A stretch of DNA of 64,000 bases, from NCBI GenBank assembly GCA_028554755.1, contig JAPTOF010000005.1, positions 20,558,001-20,622,000 of the forward strand, written 5' to 3'. The translations under genes and the position numbers were made by a program. Each line of letters starts with the position of its first letter. Within the stretch, counting starts at the first letter, position 1. This document shows, one piece after another, positions 50,101 through 61,133 of this stretch. Origin of the DNA: Cordia subcordata (lineage: Eukaryota; Streptophyta; Magnoliopsida; Boraginales; Cordiaceae). The notes under the pieces are model-generated. The model saw only the letters and a list, made by a program, of their open reading frames with translations. It had not been told where the DNA came from and ran no database searches.

Positions 50101-50704
50101 GAACTTATCAGTAAACTTAGTTTGAGGATAATATCCCAAATAACCAGAGAAAAGAAAGGGTACATATTCAAATAAATCGGACTCCAGAAAAATTATACAA
50201 GTATTAACAAAATAAAAATAACTTATTTTAATTGTAAGGGTTAATGTTGGTATAATGATAAACATGTCGTAAGCATAAAAAAAATATAAAAAAAAGAAAA
50301 TTCTAAATAAGGAAAAGGGTATATATATAGTTTTAAAAAAGATGGAATCTAGTAGCCCAATGGGCTATACAGACTTGATGCATAACTATATTACATACAA
50401 CAACAACTAAAGATCGGCGAAAGCTCATACTAGCAATCAAACTTGTATCATATTTGAAATGGATAAGTCTAAAAGCTTATATTGAAGTTAAAAGAAAAAG
50501 ACGAAGAGACAAAGTAATTACACGGGAACAAGGGAGACAGTGCCACGGGCAATAGACTGAAGAATAAGAAGGGATTTGAAACTCCTAAAGAAAATTTCTC
50601 ATCTTTTAGTCGTTTTCTTAATTCATTTTTCAATTTTTGCCTATCATTAGCATGTTTGCACAATCATTCATAGTTGTTCTTCCAAACTACTACTCATTGA
50701 TATT

Positions 50705-50810
50705 GTACGTTGTCCTAAACCTCAACCCACATAGGATTGAATCCGGGATTTCATGCCTGAGGGAAATAGTTTTAACCATTTGAGCTATCCCTTAATTCCA
50801 TTATACTTTT
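50705..50810 (-). mobile_element. tRNA-derived SINE remnant
   Basis: On the minus strand: GGGATAGCTCAAATGGTTAAA (A-box region) and, about 45 bp on, GGATTCAATCC (B box). Similar pieces lie at 490-560, 625-705 and 57550-57660. Confidence 0.65.
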
Positions 50811-51565
50811 ATATTTATTTTTGAAGTATTAGTTTATAAGCATAGTATTTGAAGAAACAATAAGAGGATAAGGTATTGCCTGAAAGAAAAGTAATGTTCA
50901 ATATTTTTTAGGTATTTAGGTTGCTAAAACTTGTTTGGATATTGATAAATAAAAGATGTTAAACTTTTCAATATGGTGATTGCTTTAGCTCTAAATCTTG
51001 CCTGGTAACTTCATTTAGCTTCCACGAGCATAAGAGTCATATTATAGTGAACCATATTCCAAAACCTCTCTAAAAAACTCAATATGATTTCGTTTCTCTA
51101 GGTGAGTCTTTTTGTGTACAGATATCATACTTGAGTTTAGTATATGTTGGTGCGGTAAGCCGTGGTATGCACCAATTATTAGGTCTCAATTAGGCCCAAG
51201 GTGCGTGTTAGGTCCAATATGTGGAAATGTCGCTTATTCCCCTATTTGCATGTATGGTGTGGTTGCCCCTTTATGTCGATGAGGGAATTTTTATGTTGGA
51301 TGGTATGGCTATATTTTCCATTTGTGTACTTGAAAGTATGGTCGTGCATTAATGTCGATATACTTGTAAAAATAAAATTTCGTAGGTATTTTTTATTTAG
51401 CACACAATGGCCATACACTTACTCACACGCGTGGATATTTATGTGCTTAATTAAAAATTTGTCTAAATGTCAATTTTTTCAAAAAGATAAAATCAAATAC
51501 ATATTTCAAACGTACAAAAGACGTAAGCCTAAAAGCCACACAACAACATATTTTAAACTAATTTA

Positions 51566-51662
51566 GAGGCTGTTTGGCAAGCACTAAATAATAAAAAATA
51601 TATAAGGAGTTATTTTTCTTTAAGTGTTTATAAGCACCGAATAAGCAAAGCTAAACAACACC
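51566..51662. mobile_element. Short Tourist-like MITE upstream of coilin
   Basis: 97 bp with GAGGCTGTTTGGC and inverted gctaaacaacacc ends and a TTA target duplication (51563-51565 and 51663-51665), the PIF/Harbinger pattern. Confidence 0.7.
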
Positions 51663-51909
51663 TTAAATCGGGAGATCGAGGCCAAGTCTTTTCCACCACA
51701 CTTGCTGAAAAAACAGGGGTAACAAATATATGAGAAGTTAGTGTAATTTGAGAAAACCTATTGGGGGGAACTTCAATAAATATAAACTAGAGGGGGAGGT
51801 TTAAGCCCAAGCTTCCAAGGGCTTAAAGTACACCCCCAACACCACATTTGCAAATTCTCTCCCTCCTTCTCATCAAATCAATCAATTGAAGAGAAGAAAC
51901 ACACTGTTA

Positions 51910-54900
51910 ATGGAGAGCTTAAGGCTGCGTTTGGTGTTCGAAAATGGCGACATGTTAAGCAACGCACAAAAATCGCAAGGCTTAAAGAAAAGCTGGCTTC
52001 TTCTTCAACCCCGACAGCAACAACAGCAGCTCAAGACCATCGCTTCTCTTTCTGCTTACATCATTCAAACTTTCCAGCTTCATCAGTCTTGCCCTCATGG
52101 TCTCCTCCTCTATGTAATAGTTGTCTTTTTAAACTAATTTTCACATATATATATATATATATATATGTCACTTAATAGTTGTCTTTTTGAATTAATTTTC
52201 ACACACACACACATATATGTCACTTTCTTTTCAATAATGGGTTGTTGTGGGAGTTCGTGTTTTGTTAGAGTTGCACGTTAATTATCCTTATAATTTACAA
52301 TCCTTGTTTTGCTATCTTTGGGCGTTAGAAGAATCTTATAATTTGTGTTTCGTATTTTGCTAGAGTTGCATGTTAGGCATAATGTAATAACCATTGTAAT
52401 TTACATTCTTGCGGTGATGCGATCTGCTACAATTGCTCATTAGACATAGGGCTCATTTGGATTGGCTAAAAGCGATTTTTTCCCTAAAATTTTTGAAAAG
52501 TGCTTTTTTGTGAAGCTAAAAATTCCGACTTTTGGAAAAAGCTGCAGATGAGTTTTTTTTTTTTTTTTTTTGGAGTTTCAGCTGCATTTCAAATCTAATA
52601 GAAATACAAATACTTATTGCAAAAAATATATGTTTTTTCAGGAAAAAAAGTGCTTTTCCATGAAAAAAGCCAATCGAAACTGACCCCATAATCTACTAGT
52701 TGCTATGATTTATAACTCGTGTTATGTCAAGAGTTGCATATTTGAAGTAATCTAATTAAACTAACGATTGATAATTCGTGTTTTGCTAGAGTTGGACATT
52801 TGACATAATCTGATAACACCTATGTTTTGTTACTCATATTTTGCAAGATAGACATGATCTATAAGAATGTGGACTGAGTCACGTGCTAATAAGTTATAGT
52901 GGTGACTAGATTATCATAGTAGTAAATGGTTTAAATGTGCAAATGTTAAATCGATTACTTGTTAGTGTTAGGAAAATGCATTTAGATACTCTCATTGGCG
53001 TTGGTATATTTTCTTTAACTATGCATAGCCCATTTTCCAATTTTGTGGAATGTGTATCAACATGTAATAGAATATTACCATCAACATGTAAATTTGTGGG
53101 GGTATTAGTCTTCTTCTTTTTTATTTTTTTTAGCTTGTTATAGGTTCATGAAATTTGTGAACAATTGATCACTTGAATGTAGTTCTTGTGGTAATTATTA
53201 ACTTTATGTTTATTCTTGCAGATGGATGGTTTTGTCTTGCCACCTTTTGAATCCACTGGAATTTTGAAGGATAAAGATATCATTTGGTTAGTTGAGCTAG
53301 TAATTTGATTTTATGTTATTTATAGACACATCTTCCAAGGAAGTGATTATACGTGTTGCAACTCCTACTGATATTCCTGTTATGAAAATGGTTTGCCTTT
53401 GTTGCATTTTGATGTGGTCTACTAGTGTGAAGAAGAAAGAAGGCGTATTGTCTATTGGAGGAAAGGATGGAGCTCGTAATGTTGAGAAGATGCAAATTGT
53501 GGAGAGGCAACCTGTAAATACTGGAGTATTGCTTTTAGCGAATGAGGAATTTGATAAGGAAAGTGGTGGTTATCTAAGTGAAGAATCTGATGATAAATCT
53601 GATGAGGAGGAAGAAGGCAACCCTTCAGAAGATTCTGGGCATCTGGAAGTTGGAAATGCGAAGAAGAGAAAAGCATCAGAGATATGCCAGGCTCCAAAGT
53701 ATGTCTCCCATCAAAGCTTACCCTGGGACTTAACTTTGCAGTTTGTATGATGTGTAATGATTGTGTCTGGTACTCTCAGTGGACCTCTGGATCACTTATT
53801 GTTTCTTATTTTGTAAACCACAGATCTAAGAAACAAAAATCAGGGCCTCCCAGAAGCATTGAAAATGAGGGTCAGCATCAAGAGATTGAGAATTCTCACC
53901 AAGGTGCACTATCCAAGAAGAAGTTGTCTAAACATGAGAGTGCAACCAGACTTGAAACTAATGCAAAAAGTGCCAAAAAAAGTGATGGAAATGTTGAGTC
54001 CACACCTGGTGTGACGAGGTAGGTCTTCTATAATTATACGTCATTGTAGATCTTGTAAATCTGTGTTGTACGTCTTCATTATGTTCAATAATAAAACTTA
54101 TTTCGGAGAATGTACCTTCATTTACAAAATGCTGCTTCATGTATTCCAATTTCTGGTGACATATTGCCTTTAGATATCCCTCCACAGGGATTTCACTGTT
54201 TTCCTCTACTTGCATTAAAGTGCTTGCCCATCTACATATGTCTCTGTGCCGTATATTATTTCAGCAGTTTTCAGCATCCAACTGATCATTTTGATTCATC
54301 CCTTATATTGTAGAAATGAACAACTCCAGAAGACTGGCAAAGACACTAAAGATGCAACTCAAGCATCTCAGAGTAATCGCAAGGTTTGAGATGAATCCTC
54401 ATATGAGTTTGACTTTCACTTTGCCTTGAAACCTACATTTTGCTTCAGTTACCGTGAATGCTTTTGTCATATATTTATCATCACTGTTGGTCGTAAAAAG
54501 GAAGTACACAATGCGGTTTCAGAATGCTAAGTTGCTTGTCACAGCTGTTTCAGAATGCTCTATCTGTTAGATTTCTGTTCTTAATGGTGTCTTAAAGCTA
54601 TAATCTTGGAATTCATTATTCAAAGAAAGAAATAGAGCTCGTGTTGAATAATATAGTCCTGTCTTTTCTATTGAATTATTTTTTTCAATTAATATCAGTT
54701 TTCATTATGCTTTCTCCTGTTTTCTTCAATTTTAATTGGCAAGAGATTGAGGTTATAAAAAATATTTAACCAAATGTTTGCAAAACCTATCTGGAAACAT
54801 GACTTATTTGGTCCTTAAGTTGGAGGAGTCTTTGGCTTTTTCAATTGCTATATCTGGTACTGATCATTTCACAGGCGGAAAATGGATTCCCACATTGATG

Positions 54901-57900
54901 TCTTGACATTTAAGTTACATCAGCTAGATAGTAAGGATCACCCAAAATACCTTGTGGTGCTTATATTATTTGTTCTGACAGCTTCCTAGCAGAAGTGCAC
55001 GGCGAAAAGCTGCTAAGAGGAGATGGTTGAGAGAAATGGCAAAAATTCAGCAAACTAAATTAGATTCTCAATCAAAAGAAGTTGTGAGTTGTATAATATT
55101 GCATTGGTCATTTTCTTTGCTGAAACCCTTGGTTCTGCTGTCTACTTACAATCTGATTTTGCAGGAAAATTGGAAGCAAGCTCATGATAAAACTGAAAAA
55201 AAGGACGTTGGCAAACATAAAGGGCTTGTAAGTCATCAAACATGACTGGGAGCTCCCTTATATGTTGTTGCCACTGTGTTAACTGAAAAATGATCTTTTG
55301 CAGCAAAATTGGAAGCGAGCTTATGCTAAGACTGAAAAAAAGGAGGTTGTTGGCAAACATAAAGGACTTGTAAGTCATTAAACATGACAATGAGCTCTCT
55401 TGTCTGTTGTTGCCACTATGTCTTGACTGAAACATGATCTCAAATTGCAGCTTCATTTTAATAAATTTGGTTCAGAAGGTATGCCTCAAAGTTCGAGGAA
55501 GAATGAAGAAGATAATCAAAGAAACATTGTCCCTGAAAAGCCTATTCAAAATGGTGATATGATGGATGAAGAAGATAATGAAAATAGCACCATTCCTGAA
55601 AAGCCTACTCAAAATGGTGATATGGTGGATGAAGTTGTTCCTATTGTGGTAAGGCCAGGTCACATCCGTTTTGAGCCTCTGGAAGAAGGTCTGATGCTTA
55701 ATCTCTGTCTATATGTCTCTGTCTATTGTAATTGCCGCCTCTTCTGAAGTTCTTTGTTTCATGTGGAATTTTTTCCCCTCTTTTTTTTTTTTTGGTGCGC
55801 TTGGGGAGGAGTCCCTAATTCCAAGCCTTAGAACAGGAACTTCAATTAAGCCCTTTCCCATTCAGATATTGAGTGTTTCCAATTGCCAAATTTTCCACTG
55901 ATGGATAGGGCGCTTGTAGAGATTCTAATTGGCCCGGTTTTCTCTTTTCTGGAAATTGTAGATTCTATTGGCTTTATCATCTTTTATTTTGATTTTATAA
56001 TTGACAATGTTTTTGATACTGTCCTGCTATTGCTGCTGTAAATTGAGATTGAAGGAAAATACCTGTCTCACTCAGAAGATGAACCTTTGATTTCTTTGAA
56101 GGAAAGGTCAAATGGTACAATGAGTTCACAAAGATTTAAGCCATTAGCATTAGTTTGGTATTCAAATACCACTGCGACACAACAAGAGAGAACTTTATTA
56201 TTTACTAGTGATTAACATTTTTTGGGGGATCAAGATAAACATGGTTGGATCAGTCACTGTTCATCATGTTAAGTCTGAGGAAGAGAAAGATGCTGGAATT
56301 AGTTTTTTGATGCTCTACTCTCTTATAGTAGATATCATTAGAAAGAGGGAGGAGGAGAGAGGCAGTTGATTTCCTCTGGACTTATACTTTGTTGACATAA
56401 AACAACTAGGTCATGGTAAGTTTTTTTTGGGTCAGAATCATGTAAGAATCAAGCATAAACAGTCTATCTAAAAAAGTATTAACATGGCATTACTCATATT
56501 AGTGATGTTTAGCTGAGAATTAAGTTTTTTGGTTATGTTTTAACCTCAGGATTCTCTCGTCTAAAATTGTGTTGATCCTGCTTCAATCCCATTTTGGAAT
56601 TTGCCAATTGATGTCTTATTACTGTTTTGGGTGGATGCAGATGCAGACAAAGCAGTGGAACAAAGTCAATTATCAGTGGTAAGATTTGTTCTGTTCCGTT
56701 ACCAATCGGATCGTGAGAAATAATGCAATTCTGCTCCAATTTTTCTGTGAATTTTGAGTTTGTATCTTATTATCACATGATAAAATGAGGAATAGTGTAT
56801 TGGACAAAAGAAAAGGAATGGAGTATGCTAATATAATTCAATATTTGGTATGTTAAATAATTTATCTTTGTTAATACATAAAATTCAATGAACTATGTTA
56901 ATTGCATGATCCAGGGTTCTTTTGTTTTCCGTCCATACTACTGGGGATTATATATGTATCACTGAACTTGTATATTATGTTTCTTGTGCACCTAATGAAT
57001 TACAAAATCAAAGCATCCAAGTTTTCTCATTTGTATGCAAGGGTTGATTCTGGTCCCAGAAGCAAAGGGTTCTTCTCTGGTATCCAACCAGTAGATAAGT
57101 GGGCAATTTTCCTCACTGAGTGCTCTGCAAAAAGTTAAATGCACCCCAAACTACAGTTGTCCCTTTCTGGTTTCTGTATGTGATGTATCTGTTGTAAATC
57201 ACACATCAATAGTTTAAAACCACCGACATAATTGCTCAAGAACCTAACCATCTTTTCTTAGACCCGCACTACACAACCGTTGACTCCTTGAATAAATATC
57301 TTTCAAAACCACTGGCATTATGTTCTAACCATCCATGCTTAGACCTAGCCATCTTTTCTTAGAGCTAACTGTGTTTTCTTAGTTCTAATCATCTTTTCTT
57401 AGGCCTAACCATCTCTTCATGCTTAGGCCTAACCATCTTTTCTTAGAGCTCACCATCTTCTCTTAGATCTAACCATCTTTTCTTAGACCTAATCGTCTCT
57501 CCTTAGACCAAACATCCATTGGCATTCATTATTTATTTATTTTTTTTAAAAAACCCCCCACTCCCAACCCAACCCTTGTGCCCTGGGGGTTTGAACCCAA
57601 GGCCTCTTTCCTGGGGGAGGTAGTTTCAATCACTTGAGTTGTCCCCGAATCCCCATCGTCATTCATTAATTTGAATAAATATATTTCGAAAACAACTGAC
57701 ATGATGTCCTGACCATATATGCTTACCTAATGTGTAGTTCTAGGCTTGATTATTTTTGGTCCTCCTGAGTAGTTTCTTTGAGTTTTTCTTCAGGAAACTT
57801 TTTGCTGGAATGGAATCATGAGCAAGAAAAAAGGTCAAAAATGGGGAATAGACAAAAGTTCAGTATCTCAAAGAAATGGCCGTAGGGAGTCAAGAGGTTA

Positions 57901-59245
57901 TGATATGAATAGTAAGAAAGATACGCATCCAATTGAACCAGTCGATTTTGATAAGCTTCCGCCCCTCACTAGTATACCTAAGGTATGCTTTTATGTTTCA
58001 CTTTTCTATTCAGACTTGGTTCCTTAATATTCTCCTGTAAAGATCCTTCTATTGGCTACTTTTTTGGGAGTTAGCCGAGCAGATGGGTTTTGTTCTCTTA
58101 CCTCTGGCTTCATATTTCCACCTCTTGGCTGAGTGAAATATTATCTCATGATGATCATCCAAAATATTTTTCTCATTTAGATATTCTATTCTTGTCAAAT
58201 GGCAGGAAGGTGATAGGATTGCATATCGTCTGCTTGAATTATCATCGTCGTGGACCCCTGAGTTATCCTCATATCGGGTATAGTTGCACTCTTTCTGTAT
58301 TTTGAGTGATTTTCATTGTGCATTACTGGATGCTCCTGTTGTTCCTTTTGCTGCAGGTTGGTGAGGTTTCACGGTACAATTCTGAATCCCATACAGTCAT
58401 GCTGATGCCCGTCGCTGAGTTTCCAATTTTTCCTGAAAAGTCAAATGAAGATGAATCTTCCCAGCAACTAGATAAATCTTTGTACAATGAAGATGGATCT
58501 TTGGAGGTATTTAAGCCATGCAACGCATAGTCGTTGCAATTACCTTTTGTTTTTCTCCCTTCACTCTTTTTTTAACCAACCTTGACATTTCATGAATACT
58601 TTAGCTTAAAGCTGAAGCTTCTGAATTTCCTCAACCATGTCCAATGCAGATAGATTTTTCATCACTGGTTGATGTTCGTGTCATAAGATATGGCGACTCA
58701 GATCCTGGAACTGCAAAGTCAGTCCCTGAGAGGGTCACTGGCAGTACACTTAGCAATGAAAATGCAGTAACATTATTGTCACCTACCTGCAACAAGCAAA
58801 CAAACAACCCCATCCTAGGTATTTATTATCATTCATTCTGTTTTCTAATGGGTTGAGCCAATTCTGAAAGTAGGCGTGATTTATAATTGGTCTTTCTTGA
58901 TGCTTGAAACTGTAGACGGTGATCAGAGCAAATCCGCATCTGCCCCCAGCACTGGTAATTATTGTTTCTCCTCGTTTGAGTAAATACACTGATTATGCTC
59001 ATTAATTAACTAAGCTTCACATAGCGACTCTAATTAAGTTCACGTTGTCAGTAGAAAATGGAGCAAATTCGTGGGAGGAAATCAGCGAAGCTCTAAACGT
59101 CAAGAAGGCAGAACTATCCAAGGAAAATGGTTGGGGTAAGGCCAGTTCTAGCAGAAGCTCCTCCTGGTCACATAGGGCTTTGAAAGGCAGCTCGCTTGGC
59201 CCGACCATGGCCTTTCTGAGATCGGAAAAACAAGATAAGAGATGA
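51910..59245 (+). CDS. COIL: Coilin, Cajal-body scaffold protein
   Basis: Nuclear self-associating scaffold of Cajal bodies, where spliceosomal snRNPs mature. Sixteen exons give 722 residues: 51910-52113, 53222-53286, 53426-53698, 53824-54018, 54314-54383, 54982-55080, 55165-55227, 55304-55369, 55451-55688, 56641-56678, 57794-57982, 58206-58277, 58357-58506, 58605-58818, 58916-58954, 59052-59245. The N-terminal ubiquitin-like self-interaction domain (residues 1-95) is recognisable from LRLRLVFENGDMLS, SQGLKKSWLLL and GFVLPPFESTGILKDKD. The middle is acidic (SDDKSDEEEEG) with basic clusters (KKRK; RSARRKAAKRRW). The C-terminal Tudor-like region spans about residues 480-605 (FDKLPPLTSIPKEGDRIAYR, LLELSSSWTPELSSYRVGEV). 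Exons 7 and 8 are a tandem duplication. The start is the ATG at 51910, matching the family N-terminus. It is longer than the Arabidopsis protein, which I recall as about 600 residues. Confidence 0.93.
52118..52225. repeat. Doubled segment with AT/AC microsatellite, coilin intron 1
   Basis: The unit tagttgtctttttRaaYtaattttcac, then a dinucleotide run, then atatgtcact occurs twice. The run is (at)n in the first copy and (ac)n in the second. Confidence 0.7.
52449..52687. mobile_element. TIR element in coilin intron 1
   Basis: About 239 bp; left end gggctcatttggattggct, inverted right end agccaatcgaaactgacccc. Possible ATA target duplication. Non-coding. Confidence 0.6.
57320..57530. repeat. 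Minisatellite (about 20-24 bp unit) in coilin intron 10
   Basis: Roughly nine imperfect copies of cttagacctaaccatctttt, with exchanges such as agagct or agttct within the unit. Unit length varies. Confidence 0.75.
57540..57660 (-). mobile_element. tRNA-derived SINE remnant in coilin intron 10
   Basis: Minus strand reads GGGGACAACTCAAGTGATTG and later GGGTTCAAACCCCC, an A/B-box pair, ending in a short T/A tract. Confidence 0.65.
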
Positions 59246-59367
59246 GAACTCGGATCAAATTCTTTGTACATGTAGTTGTATGTTCAGTTTACATGGGCAA
59301 GGATGGTATTGCACCAATGTTGAGATTTATCAGTTTCTGCTATTCAAAGTACCTACTTACCATTGCA
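59246..59367 (+). other. Coilin 3' flank
   Basis: Probably coilin 3' UTR; no polyadenylation site could be fixed. Confidence 0.4.
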
Positions 59368-59582
59368 GCTGCTCAAGAATGGTTAGAGCTAAGGTCTTAT
59401 AATTCGGGTTTGATTCCAATCCCCTATCCTGGGTGAGTGTTTTTGATTTACCTGATACTTAGTACGAGGGATATATTGTGTACTCAAGGTTTGCCAATAG
59501 GTTGTCAAGTCTTGTTGGTTGATGTGGTAGTTCGGTTTCTTCAATTGAATTTCCTTTATTGTCCAAAAAAAAAAAAAAAAAA
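59368..59582 (+). mobile_element. SINE with poly(A) tail downstream of coilin
   Basis: tRNA-like head gctcaagaatggttagagc (A box) and gggtttgattcc (B box), a short body, and an A18-20 tail at about 59563-59582. It lies just past the coilin stop codon and may form part of its 3' UTR. Confidence 0.75.
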
Positions 59583-59856
59583 AGAGCACACGAGTGTTTT
59601 GCCAAAGTTGATGCTCGTTTTCTTGGAATGTGTAAGGCTTATAGTCATGTTAATCATTTTATTTGGTTTCTTATGATATTTAATGATGGTCAAAACTATC
59701 ATGCACTAAAACTAGATGGAGAACAAGTAAGATTAGTGTTATACTGGGGACTTAAAGAGCGGAAGAGAGATTATTTTTTTAATTTTAATGTTAATGTTTT
59801 AAATAAAATATGAATGAGAGTCAAAACGATTTGGTCAGTTATTATTTAAATGCACA

Positions 59857-60437
59857 TGTAACGTCTTATTTCACATTGGCTCTATATGAGGTTTGTGTAT
59901 ACTTTATAATAATTTGGGTTCACTATTATTGTCATCACGGGTTTAAGTATTTTGGGCTAGTTGATTAGGTTCAATATGGTGGCAGATTAGTAGTTGTACT
60001 TGAGTCGTTACAGGTGGTATTAGAGCAGGTTTTGAGTGGACTTAATATCGCTTGGGGTTCTGGCCTGTGATTTTGTTTTATTTGTGTTTGGGCCACGACG
60101 AGGACGTTGCGTGTTGAGGGGAAGTTTGTAATGTCCCATCCTACATCAATTTTGTTCTATTTGTGTTTGGGTTACGACGAGGACGTTACATGATTTGGAG
60201 GGAGTCTGTGATGTCCCATTCTGCATTGATTATGTTTTATTTGTGTCTAGGCCGCGACGAGGACGTTTTTAGGGAAAAGTTTGTAACGCTCCATTCCATA
60301 TCGATTCTATATGAGATTTTTGTGCACTTTATAATGATTTGGATTTACTACTACTATCATCACAGGTTTAAACATTTTTGACTAGTTGATTAAGCTTAAC
60401 ATGGTGGCAGACTAGTAATTGGACTTGAGTTGCTATA
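59857..60437 (+). mobile_element. TRIM (miniature LTR retrotransposon)
   Basis: Two direct repeats of 156 bp each (59857-60012 and 60282-60437) start TGTAACG and share gcactttataatratttgg-like and tagttgattargytyaa-like blocks. Three bases after the left LTR is tggtattagagc (60015-60026), a primer binding site for initiator Met tRNA; a purine tract agggaaaag precedes the right LTR. The 270-bp interior has no ORF but repeats gacgaggacgtt and tgtaatgtcccat units. No clear target duplication was seen. Confidence 0.8.
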
Positions 60438-60893
60438 GCGTACTGCACAAATTTTCAACTCTTGTATTAATGTTTGACACCTATTTTCGAAAATACACGC
60501 CCTATGTTCTGAAATTGATTCGTTAAATTTGTGGCGATAAAAATAGAAATTCATGGTGATAGATCACGTTATCCAAGTGTACAGATATTACTAGTTGACA
60601 AAGGCCCAAGTTAATTAGTTGAACGAAAAGACCAAATTAATCAATCGAAGTAGAGAGACTAGTAAAAGCCCAAAAATTGTCCATCCAATAATTGGGCTTA
60701 GAGGAAGCCCAATTTAGTCCATCAAAATTGTTATGCCAAGAAAAAAGCCCAAAAATCTTCATCATGCTTATATCGATTTCAAAATCACCTTCCATGTCTA
60801 GATCACGGACTCAAATTTGGGCCCTGCAAAGCCCAACACTCTTCTCCTCTCTCCTCTCCCCACCTCGCCGTCTCCTCCATTTGTGCCACCAGG

Positions 60894-60949
<56 letters not shown>

Positions 60950-61133
60950 CACATATATGTATAAGCATTAACAGTATTATATATTAGCTGCAGCATTGGT
61001 AGGCTGATTTGGAGACTTGAATATAAACTTGACCATCGCCCAAAACGCGAGCTTTATTGCACCGGAGAAAAGAATTACATAAAAAATCCGATGCTATGCA
61101 TTCATTTTTAAGCAAAACCACATTGCTTATCAA
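60438..61133. other. Upstream region of the PPR gene
   Basis: Contains a (CT)n tract followed by (TA)n at about 60896-60955, roughly 180 bp before the PPR start codon. No gene otherwise. Confidence 0.55.

Larger units (their letters stand above)
48453..51909. other. Divergent intergenic region between O-fucosyltransferase and coilin
   Basis: Carries the promoters of both genes by position. Between them lie an unclassified dispersed repeat, a SINE remnant and a small MITE (listed separately). No coding gene was recognised. Confidence 0.55.

Noticed and set aside
51201..51566. 121-residue frame upstream of coilin
   Set aside because: No recognisable domain, AT-rich composition, and it ends at the edge of a MITE.
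57320..57530. CRISPR-like array
   Set aside because: Unit spacing is irregular, there are no unique spacers, and it lies in a plant intron.
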